Positions 1 through 5,751 of a DNA stretch of 7,198 bases are shown in pieces. The stretch is from NCBI GenBank assembly GCA_965662365.1, contig CBFIHR010000133.1, positions 1 to 7,198 of the forward strand. Reading direction: 5' to 3'. The DNA comes from CAWVWD01 sp965662365 (GTDB taxonomy: Bacteria; Bacteroidota; Bacteroidia; Chitinophagales; Saprospiraceae). How positions within the stretch are numbered: the stretch's first letter is position 1; each line of letters starts with the position of its first letter. Position numbers and translations under genes: made by a program. A model generated the notes under the pieces. The model was not told where the DNA came from and did not search any database. It saw nothing but the letters and a program-made list of their open reading frames with translations.

Positions 1-1012
1 TATACGTCGAGTGCGAATGCACAACACCTTTAATATCCGTTGCTTCGATTAGTTTGTGTAATTTATTGGCTTTCGCTTGTCCCGATTTTTCGGTGACGGC
101 AATAATAGATGCGGCATTTTCACGCAATTCGGGCGGAATTACTGGTAAGTTTGCTTTCGCAAAAACAGCTGCTTCGTTGTCTAAATTTGTAAAGTCAACA
201 CCTGAACATTCTGCAACAAAAGCTTTTAAAAACTCCCGAGTTCCAGTGTATTTAAATAATTTAGAACCAAATTCATTCGGTGAACAAGTCGTAATTTTTA
301 TAGGAAAATCATTCGCATTTTTACAATGATAAAAAACAGCATCGGTTTGATTCAAGAGTTCCAAACCTGTTTTTTTACTAAAAATCGTTTGAATATCGTT
401 ATCCGTTCCGACCAAAATCTCAATTTTTTGCACAATCGGCAAACGGCGACGCATCGCACCCGTCAAACTCACTTTCGCATCTGGTAAGATTTTCTCAATT
501 TTTTCAATCAGTTCCAACGCATCATTTTCCAAAGTTGCATAACGAAACTTGTCCCTTGATTTAAGAAAATACTCAATTTTCTTTTTCAAATCCGCTTGCG
601 TTTTTTCGCCAAAGCCTTTGAGTTTTATCAAGCGATTTTCATTACAAGCGTACAAGAGTTCGCCTAAAGTTTCTGTTTCTAACTCTTTCCAAATTACCCG
701 AACTTTTTTTGCACCAAACCCCTTTATTTTCAGCATTTCTTGAATACCTTTTGGCGTTTTGGCTTTATATTCTTCGAGCTTTTGCATCTTTCCAGTGTCG
801 ATAATTTCACGGACTTTTGCCGCTGTTGATTTACCCAAACCTCGCACTTTGGCAATCTCTGCATCAGACATTTCCGCCATCGGTGAATCGACTTTACGGA
901 TGGCAATGTAAGCGTTTTTATACGATTTCGTCCGAAACGCATTTTCGCCATATAAATCCATAAATCCACCTAACTCATTGAAGTAATTCGCTATATCTTT
1001 ATTTGTCAACAT
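1..1012 (-). CDS. polX: PolX-like protein (DNA polymerase X family + PHP domain), C-terminus outside window
   Basis: Reading leftwards from the ATG at 1012 gives 337 residues with no stop before the window edge. Helix-hairpin-helix type motifs occur at about 56-70 (VRGLGKSTAAKV), 96-108 (IKGFGAKKV) and 131-142 (LKGFGEKTQ). A nucleotidyltransferase-like region follows (about 155-290), then the linker motif IPPELRE at 292-298 and the opening of the PHP domain, HSHST at 332-336, whose two histidines would bind metal. This order is that of bacterial PolX, a repair enzyme with gap-filling polymerase activity and, in the PHP domain, 3'-5' exonuclease/AP-endonuclease activity. Oddly, the usual GDLD motif reads QKIE (195-198) and the usual VDLR reads IKIT (238-241), so all three catalytic aspartates seem replaced, while GAMRRR (185-190) and the later EFG...YTG (247-257) are kept. 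Polymerase activity is therefore doubtful; the PHP activity may remain. Family typically about 550-575 residues, so roughly 40% lies outside. No Shine-Dalgarno is visible before the ATG. Confidence 0.9.
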   Translation of the reverse strand, partial: MLTNKDIANYFNELGGFMDLYGENAFRTKSYKNAYIAIRKVDSPMAEMSDAEIAKVRGLGKSTAAKVREIIDTGKMQKLEEYKAKTPKGIQEMLKIKGFGAKKVRVIWKELETETLGELLYACNENRLIKLKGFGEKTQADLKKKIEYFLKSRDKFRYATLENDALELIEKIEKILPDAKVSLTGAMRRRLPIVQKIEILVGTDNDIQTIFSKKTGLELLNQTDAVFYHCKNANDFPIKITTCSPNEFGSKLFKYTGTREFLKAFVAECSGVDFTNLDNEAAVFAKANLPVIPPELRENAASIIAVTEKSGQAKANKLHKLIEATDIKGVVHSHSTY

Positions 1013-1053
1013 CTTTTTTTATTTAATGAAAATCCACGAGGTTTCGGGACAGG

Positions 1054-1107
1054 CACAGATTTGACGGATAAACACAGATAGAATATTTACGAAACTTTTG
1101 AAAGTTC
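1054..1107. repeat. Possible remnant of a dispersed intergenic repeat
   Basis: The 7-mer CACAGAT occurs twice (1054-1060 and 1073-1079) around the spacer TTGACGGATAAA. This resembles the CACAGATT..ACGGATTAACACAGAT type of short intergenic repeat that I recall from many Bacteroidota and other genomes. Just beyond lies the inverted repeat AACTTT-TG-AAAGTT (1093-1106). Only one copy is in the window, so calling it dispersed rests on memory of the pattern, not on counting. It sits between the divergent polX-like and surface-protein genes. Confidence 0.35.
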
Positions 1108-1199
1108 AGCAAACGAAAAAAAAATTCAATCTGTTTTCCCATCACAAACCACACAAAGGTCGCATTTTTATTATAAAAATCCATTTAATCTGAAAACCG

Positions 1200-1207
1200 T
1201 ATCTTTA
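1200..1207 (+). promoter_or_regulatory. Weak -7-like element upstream of the surface-protein gene
   Basis: TATCTTTA matches seven of eight positions of the Bacteroidota -7 consensus TAnnTTTG and lies 57 bp before the ATG at 1265. No TTG or TTTG is found 19-21 bp upstream of it, so the call is weak. The remaining intergenic sequence holds an AT-only hairpin (ATTTTTA/TAAAAAT, 1164-1180) and nothing else that I recognise. Confidence 0.2.
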
Positions 1208-1264
1208 TAAAATTGAAGGTAACTTCATTATTCTTCCAAAATTTTCAATACAAAATATTCATAT

Positions 1265-4200
1265 ATGAAACGTAAATTATTAATGTTTCTACTGCTTTGC
1301 TGTATGCATAATCTTCATGCACAGTATGATTTTCATAAAGTTTATACAGACAGTATAAGTACGGATTTTTTGACAGCGAAGCAACTGTACACCTACAATG
1401 AAAGTATCATTACGGCAGGTTCACATACGTTGGCTTCGGTCAATAAACAAGGATATATCAACTGGGCAAAGAACGTTTATGTGGATTCCTCTACTATAAA
1501 TTTTGCTTTTTTTCCGATAGAATATCACGAATTAGTTTCAACGCCAGATGGTGGATTTATTGGTTTGAGTGATATATCACTTTTAGGAATTGTCAGTCGA
1601 TTCGATTCTTTGGGCAATGAAATTTGGTCAAAATCAATGAGTCATCCTACGTATAATGTTATCCCTCAAACTATTTTACGAACCTCCTCTAATGAATATA
1701 TTTTAGTAAACAGTTCTGTTCAAAGTTCTTCGGTCGCATTCCATGAATGGCGAAAAATCGATATTAATGGCAATGTAATTTGGCAAAAAAACTACCTTAT
1801 TCCAAATGGATTTTGGCCAGAAATCATCAAAGAAAATGGCTTAGGGTATCTTCTGGGGTCGTTAGACGGAACGGTCGCACAGATAGATTTTAATGGAAAT
1901 GTGCTTTGGATAAGAGAACACAGTATGCGTATTGCGGACATTTTTCCGATGGCTAATAATGAGTATATCATTGTTGGTGCAAATCCTGGTTATTACAATC
2001 AAATTTGGTCACGACTGACGAACACAGGAAGTCAAGTTTGGACAAAATTATTTCCGATATCTCTTGTCTGGGGAAATAATATTTTTCTATACACAGAACC
2101 TTATCAACAATTGAATGATGGTAATATTATGGATATAAAAGCCATTCCGTCATCAGCCGGCCCCAATATTTGGGATATTTCAATGAAAAAACTCAATACA
2201 CAAACCGGTAATGTGATGTGGGAAAAACGATACGTTTCAAACCTGTTGTCTTCGGGCGTGATGCACCTCAGAAGTTATGCGATTATTACCGATAGTATTT
2301 TTAGTGCATTTACGTTTACTTCTCCGATTTTGAACCAAAATAAGTTTGGTCATTATATGAGAATTGATGTCGGCTATCATCCGAATCCGACAGGTTGTGT
2401 GATACAAGATATTCCGATTATAGCGAATCAGGATACGACTATTACGCATTTGCCAGTTCAGTCATTGCTGCAATTTACACCAGCTTCTATTGTTCAAGAT
2501 ACCAATTTAGTTATTATTGATGTGCCTTTAGAGGCAAATGTTGTTTGTGAAAATGGTGTAGCAGCGAACTTTGTCGTTGATGATTTTTTACTTTGTGTCG
2601 ATGATTGTATCACGGTTACAGACAGTTCTTCAGGAGCAATCACAAGTTACGAATGGACGTTTTTTGGTTCAGATACAACTTATCATTTTACAGAATTTCC
2701 GCCACAACTTTGTTATCCAGATTCTGGTGTTTTTTCGATTCAATTAGTCGTCAGTGATGGTTTTATGAACGACACGATGCGGAAAACAATTCGAGTTTTT
2801 GACTTACCCGAAATTGATTTGGGCAATGATACCACACTTTGTCAAGGTCAATTTATCGTTCCTATTTTTTCGATTCCGTATGCTAATTTTAGTTGGAGTA
2901 CAGGAGCGACAACGCCCTTTTCTTTAATTAACAACAGTGGAACATATAGCGTTGAAGTCACCGCTGGCAACTGTTACGAAACCGATACCATTGATGTAAT
3001 TTTTTATAATATTCCCAATATTAATTTAGGAAACGACACCACTTTTTGTAATCAAAATAGCTATAACATTATTCCGAATACGGTCAGTAATGTGAATTAT
3101 TTGTGGAATACAAACGATACGACTTCGAATCTTTTTATTAATAATTCAGGGGTTTATACGTTGACTGTTACGGATACGATAACCAATTGTCAAGCAACGG
3201 ATAGTGTCGAAATTAACCTCAATCAAACGGCTATTTTTGACTTAGGAAATGATACCATTATTTGTCAAGGAGAAAGTATTTTATTAGATGTTTTTACACC
3301 GAATGCAATTTATTTATGGAATGATAATTCGACGGATTCTATTTTATTTATTAATAACTCAGGCACATACTCGGTTGATGTTACGGTCAATAATTGCACG
3401 ACAAGTGATACGATAAATATAATTGTTGCAGATTTACCAACGGTTGATTTAGGAAATGACTCGACTTTCTGTAATGAAATTGAATATAATTTGATTGCTA
3501 ATACATCGAATAATGTGAATTATCTGTGGAATACAAACGATACAACTTCCAGTATTTTTATTAATAATTCAGGCATTTATACGGTTGTCATTACTGATAC
3601 TTTAACGAATTGTCAAGCAACTGATAGCGTTGAAATGACTTTTATTCAAACGAATTTATTTGATTTAGGCAATGACACAATTTTATGTGATACACAAATT
3701 TTGCAGTTAAACGCTTTTGTTCCAAATGCTAATTATTTATGGAATAACGGTTCAACTTCGAATGAAATATTGGTAACGAATAGCGGTTTATATTCGGTTG
3801 AGGTATCGATTGATGATTGTGTGGCTTCGGATATTATTAACGTCAATTTTGTGTCGCCAATGAATTTGAATTTGGGCGAAGATAGAACTTTGTGTAATGA
3901 CGAAACGCTTGATTTAGACGTTTTTGATGCGAATGCTCAAAGCTATTTATGGCAAAATAATTCGACGAATTCTGATATTTTAGTCAATCAAGCTGGAACT
4001 TACTTTGTCACCGTTTTTTACAATGAAAATTGTCAAGTAAGCGATACGATAATTTTCACCGCCGAGGGCGAAATTGAACCAACTTTGCCGAATGATACCA
4101 TTATTTGTCAAGACAATTCGGTGACCTTAAATGCGTATCAACCCAATGCTATAAGCTACGAATGGCAAACGGTTGAGGCTTATTTTCAACAACATAATTT

Positions 4201-4597
4201 GCAAGATAGCGTCATCATCGCAACACTTCCGGGCGAATACAAAGTGACGATTAGTAATGAGTGTCGAGCGTTTACCCAAACGATTACAATCGAAGAGGAA
4301 GATTGCGGTTGTTATCCTTACATTCCAAATGCGTTTACGCCAAATAACGACGGCAACAACGATATTTTTGAAGTTTATTCTAATTGTTTTTTGAGTAATT
4401 ATAATTTGAAAATATTCGACCGCTGGGGCGGAATTTTATTTGAAACCGACGATGTTAATAAAGGTTGGGACGGAACAACACAAGGTCAGGAATTAAAAAA
4501 TGGCGTTTATGTCTGGATTTTGACTTACGACGCTCCGAATGAAAAAGGCGTGATGGAAAAGTTTGTGAGCAGTGGAAGTTTGACGTTGATAAAATAA
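1265..4597 (+). CDS. T9SS type B sorted multidomain surface protein (propeller-like, PKD-like, 7 Ig-like repeats, CHU_C)
   Basis: 1110 residues. Residues 1-20 form a signal peptide (basic start, hydrophobic core, ending HAQ). Residues about 25-375 carry six motifs of the form D-x-x-G-N-x-I-W-x-K with tryptophans at 67, 121, 173, 215, 259 and 319, suggesting a beta-propeller. Residues about 434-512 look like a PKD domain (SYEWTFFGSD ... PDSGVFSIQLVVSDG). Seven Ig-like repeats follow (517-1012), each opening near LGNDTxxC. Residues about 1016-1109 match the gliding-motility-associated C-terminal domain (YIPNAFTPNNDGNND, FDRWGG, GWDGT, LKNGVYVW), the T9SS type B sorting signal. The protein should therefore cross the inner membrane by Sec and the outer membrane by T9SS, ending on the surface or released. 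No catalytic domain is visible; adhesion or a structural role is inference. No PorP/SprF-like partner gene is in the window. The ATG is directly followed by the signal peptide, which supports this start. Confidence 0.93.
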   Translation: MKRKLLMFLLLCCMHNLHAQYDFHKVYTDSISTDFLTAKQLYTYNESIITAGSHTLASVNKQGYINWAKNVYVDSSTINFAFFPIEYHELVSTPDGGFIGLSDISLLGIVSRFDSLGNEIWSKSMSHPTYNVIPQTILRTSSNEYILVNSSVQSSSVAFHEWRKIDINGNVIWQKNYLIPNGFWPEIIKENGLGYLLGSLDGTVAQIDFNGNVLWIREHSMRIADIFPMANNEYIIVGANPGYYNQIWSRLTNTGSQVWTKLFPISLVWGNNIFLYTEPYQQLNDGNIMDIKAIPSSAGPNIWDISMKKLNTQTGNVMWEKRYVSNLLSSGVMHLRSYAIITDSIFSAFTFTSPILNQNKFGHYMRIDVGYHPNPTGCVIQDIPIIANQDTTITHLPVQSLLQFTPASIVQDTNLVIIDVPLEANVVCENGVAANFVVDDFLLCVDDCITVTDSSSGAITSYEWTFFGSDTTYHFTEFPPQLCYPDSGVFSIQLVVSDGFMNDTMRKTIRVFDLPEIDLGNDTTLCQGQFIVPIFSIPYANFSWSTGATTPFSLINNSGTYSVEVTAGNCYETDTIDVIFYNIPNINLGNDTTFCNQNSYNIIPNTVSNVNYLWNTNDTTSNLFINNSGVYTLTVTDTITNCQATDSVEINLNQTAIFDLGNDTIICQGESILLDVFTPNAIYLWNDNSTDSILFINNSGTYSVDVTVNNCTTSDTINIIVADLPTVDLGNDSTFCNEIEYNLIANTSNNVNYLWNTNDTTSSIFINNSGIYTVVITDTLTNCQATDSVEMTFIQTNLFDLGNDTILCDTQILQLNAFVPNANYLWNNGSTSNEILVTNSGLYSVEVSIDDCVASDIINVNFVSPMNLNLGEDRTLCNDETLDLDVFDANAQSYLWQNNSTNSDILVNQAGTYFVTVFYNENCQVSDTIIFTAEGEIEPTLPNDTIICQDNSVTLNAYQPNAISYEWQTVEAYFQQHNLQDSVIIATLPGEYKVTISNECRAFTQTITIEEEDCGCYPYIPNAFTPNNDGNNDIFEVYSNCFLSNYNLKIFDRWGGILFETDDVNKGWDGTTQGQELKNGVYVWILTYDAPNEKGVMEKFVSSGSLTLIK
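2813..4300 (+). repeat. Seven in-frame Ig-like repeats of the surface protein
   Basis: Repeats begin at residues of about 517, 586, 658, 727, 798, 867 and 940, each 66-73 residues long. Each opens with a version of (D/N)LGNDTxxC, has YLW/SW and NNSGxY in the middle, and contains two cysteines: 526/570, 595/642, 667/711, 736/783, 808/852, 877/923 and 948/1000. Repeats 2 and 4 are closest to each other (shared NYLWNTNDTTS and NCQATDSVE), with a period of exactly 141 residues (423 bp). Positions 3089-3150 and 3512-3573 agree at 57 of 62 bases, implying duplication of a two-repeat block. The cysteine pairs suggest one disulfide per domain, which is inference. Confidence 0.88.
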
Positions 4598-4610
4598 GTG
4601 CATAAATCAA

Positions 4611-4645
4611 AAATGCCGAATTTTCACTACGAAAATTCGGCATTT
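4611..4645. terminator. Bidirectional intrinsic-terminator-like hairpin between convergent genes
   Basis: Perfect 15-bp inverted repeat: left arm 4611-4625 (core ATGCCGAATTTTC), five-base loop 4626-4630, right arm 4631-4645. It starts 14 bp after the stop of the surface-protein gene and lies 42 bp past the stop of the convergent gene that ends at 4688. On the minus strand the stem runs straight into TTTTTGATTT, a good U-rich tail; on the plus strand the tail ATTTCAATT is weaker. The position between two convergent stops supports shared termination. Confidence 0.8.
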
Positions 4646-4687
4646 CAATTAAAAAAACGCCATCTGACAAAATCGAATTTCATTTTT

Positions 4688-5203
4688 TTATAAAACAGCT
4701 TTTTTACGTTTATACGTTCCGCTGTAAGTCGTTTTCCATTCTTTATTATTCGATGATTTTTGCCAGACTTGAATTACTGTTCCGTTAGTTTGTTTTCTAT
4801 AAATAATTCTATGATAAATCTTTTCACCGTTGGCGTTCGTAGAACTGGTTTTCAAGGTCAACTTATCATTTTTGAAAGTTCCTTTGAAGTTCAATTCATT
4901 GCCGAAATCATCAGACCAAACCTGTAACCAACGTTTGTTTTTTTCATCGTAACTAAAAGTAGAATGTGCCTTCAATCCGTCAGTACCTTTGAAATTTTCC
5001 TCCAACGTACAAGTTCCGAAAACTAATTTGATTTTGTTTTCTCCTATCAGGTCACCATCTTTTGAGAACAACTCCCAATCACCAATCAAAAAATCCAATT
5101 GTTGAGCAGCGTCCGTGTTACAAACGATTTGGCTTTGAGCAGGAAATTGAAAGAGTAACAGGAAACTGAATAAGACCGAGTATTTGAAGATCGTTTTTGT
5201 CAT
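4688..5203 (-). CDS. Small exported protein, DUF1579-like (calycin-type) family
   Basis: 171 residues. Residues 1-25 are a signal peptide (lysines, a leucine/phenylalanine-rich core, ending A-Q-S-Q). The mature part begins with LDFLIGDWELF (36-46), then GTCTLEENFKG (63-73), FSYDEKNKRWLQVWSD (83-98) and NFKGTFKNDKLTLKT (105-119). This order resembles the DUF1579-type proteins (typically FDFWIGEW, then GCALxExW, then a WxQxWVD-like strand), predicted to fold as small calycin-like barrels. That family has no firmly established reaction, so none is given here. C28 and C65 could form a disulfide. There is no lipobox, so the product is probably soluble in the periplasm or secreted. The gene stands alone: it converges on the T9SS protein gene and shares its terminator. 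I see no consensus promoter before it, only an operator-like palindrome 35 bp upstream of the start. The ATG at 5203 fits the signal peptide. Confidence 0.85.
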   Translation of the reverse strand: MTKTIFKYSVLFSFLLLFQFPAQSQIVCNTDAAQQLDFLIGDWELFSKDGDLIGENKIKLVFGTCTLEENFKGTDGLKAHSTFSYDEKNKRWLQVWSDDFGNELNFKGTFKNDKLTLKTSSTNANGEKIYHRIIYRKQTNGTVIQVWQKSSNNKEWKTTYSGTYKRKKAVL

Positions 5204-5237
5204 TTTTGAAGTTTTTAGATGTTTTTTTAGTTGATAT

Positions 5238-5254
5238 ATATACAGTACGTATAT
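5238..5254. promoter_or_regulatory. Operator-like palindrome upstream of the DUF1579-like gene
   Basis: ATATAC-AGTAC-GTATAT has perfect 6-bp arms around a 5-bp centre and begins 35 bp upstream of the minus-strand start at 5203, where a repressor could act. The setting is AT-rich, so a chance palindrome is quite possible, and no cognate regulator is seen. Confidence 0.25.
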
Positions 5255-5362
5255 TTCTGTGTAATTGTTATGATTTTGTTAATGTTTTTTTGTTTTTTTA
5301 GTTAAACGGTGGATTTTAGAAGCTAAACGACAAAAAAAGTAGGAAGAATAGGGTGAGAAATC

Positions 5363-5395
5363 AAAAAATGGAAGCAAGGGCGAAAACCCTTGCTT
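5363..5395 (-). terminator. Intrinsic-terminator-like hairpin, minus-facing
   Basis: The arms AAGCAAGGG (5372-5380) and CCCTTGCTT (5387-5395) pair perfectly over 9 bp around a 6-base loop. Read on the minus strand the stem is followed by CC and then six T residues (complement of 5363-5368), the classic arrangement. On the plus strand only TTTC follows. No protein gene lies to the right on the minus strand, so the terminator would serve a short transcript starting near 5450, or attenuate a longer leader of the gene at 5203. Confidence 0.55.
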
Positions 5396-5447
5396 TCAAA
5401 GGACATTAATAGCTTGAATTAAAGAAAAATTATAATTTCATTTAATT
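5363..5447 (-). ncRNA. Candidate small RNA of about 85 nt
   Basis: On the minus strand CATCTTTG (complement of 5454-5461) matches seven of eight positions of the Bacteroidota -7 consensus, and TTTG (complement of 5478-5481) lies 16 bp further upstream, slightly closer than usual. Transcription starting near 5447 would meet an AT-rich hairpin at once (arms 5417-5427 and 5436-5447, 11 paired positions with one bulged base), then end at the GC-rich stem with its T-run (5363-5395). The unit has no open frame. I do not recognise the RNA as a known family; the whole call depends on two weak promoter elements and one good terminator. Confidence 0.22.
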
Positions 5448-5476
5448 GCATAGCAAAGATGTGATAAATATCTTTA
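5446..5476 (+). promoter_or_regulatory. Candidate promoter for the 5752 operon
   Basis: TTG (5446-5448), a 20-bp spacer and TATCTTTA (5469-5476, seven of eight against TAnnTTTG) fit the Bacteroidota promoter layout well. Transcription would start near 5483 and give a leader of about 270 nt before the ATG at 5752. The element overlaps the minus-strand candidate, because AAAGAT (5455-5460) and ATCTTT (5470-5475) form an inverted repeat. No better match was found closer to the gene. Confidence 0.35.
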
Positions 5477-5502
5477 CCAAATACCTACACAAATGAGGGT
5501 GT

Positions 5503-5520
5503 TTTTACAAAAGTGTAAAA
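5503..5520. promoter_or_regulatory. Inverted repeat TTTTACA-AAAG-TGTAAAA
   Basis: Perfect 7-bp arms with a 4-base loop lie about 20 bp past the predicted plus-strand transcription start. TACA/TGTA half-sites are typical of several repressor operators (for example the BlaI/CopY type), but the stretch is AT-only apart from three bases, so it may be chance or a weak RNA hairpin. Confidence 0.25.
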
Positions 5521-5622
5521 TTTAATTTCTAAAAATCCGGATTCTGTAAATAAGCTGTTTAGCTATTGAACATTTAAACCAGCTTGTTTGTCATAATAGT
5601 GTCGATTTGCGTCAATTTACTA

Positions 5623-5650
5623 TTTTTCACACCGTCCGAGAAGTGAAAAA
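5623..5650. promoter_or_regulatory. Inverted repeat TTTTTCAC / GTGAAAAA in the leader of the 5752 gene
   Basis: Perfect 8-bp arms (5623-5630 and 5643-5650) enclose the 12-base, GC-richer loop ACCGTCCGAGAA. It ends 101 bp before the start codon. It has no T-tail on the plus strand, so it is not an intrinsic terminator in that direction. It could be an operator or a leader hairpin. Confidence 0.3.
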
Positions 5651-5751
5651 ATAAGGTGACTTCGTCTATTTCTCTCCGTCTGACTGCTATTCTATCATTA
5701 TTGAAAAATGTTAATTTCACAACAATACAAAAGCTTCAAACTATACTTTTT

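Larger units (their letters stand above)
5204..5751. other. 548-bp gene-free region with several inverted repeats
   Basis: No open frame here has coding character; the longest readable pieces are short and unsupported. The left part (5204-5330) is rich in T-runs on the plus strand and contains the leader of the minus-strand gene. The middle (5363-5476) has a minus-facing terminator-like hairpin, an AT-rich hairpin and overlapping promoter-like elements on both strands. The right part (5477-5751) would be the leader of the gene at 5752 and holds two inverted repeats (5503-5520 and 5623-5650) and the 10-bp palindrome AATCCGGATT (5534-5543). Individual elements are listed separately. Confidence 0.7.

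Noticed and set aside
54..969. Open frames on the plus strand at 54-329 and 549-743 and on the minus strand at 730-969.
   Set aside because: All lie inside the PolX-like reading frame, which has clear domain motifs throughout; these frames have no signal, motif or family resemblance.
2237..2449. Minus-strand open frame of 70 codons within the surface-protein gene.
   Set aside because: It lies opposite a well-supported coding region and has no recognisable features.
2813..4300. Tandem similarity considered as a CRISPR array or satellite DNA.
   Set aside because: The repeats are in frame, about 200 bp long, diverged in DNA but conserved in protein, and encode Ig-like domains.
4455..4670. Minus-strand open frame overlapping the end of the surface-protein gene.
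   Set aside because: It runs through the conserved CHU_C domain on the other strand and through the terminator hairpin; composition is not protein-like.
5493..5525. Ten-codon frame starting at the ATG at 5493, considered as a leader peptide.
   Set aside because: It has no run of a regulatory amino acid, no ribosome-binding evidence, and overlaps the TTTTACA/TGTAAAA dyad by chance expectation in AT-rich DNA.
5656..5751. GTG at 5656 as start of the following gene, adding 32 residues.
   Set aside because: The added residues would bury a clean signal peptide that starts at the ATG at 5752; exported Bacteroidota proteins normally start right at the signal peptide.
5744..5751. TACTTTTT as a -7 element for the 5752 gene.
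   Set aside because: It touches the start codon, which would make a leaderless transcript starting inside the gene, and no spaced TTG was accepted upstream.
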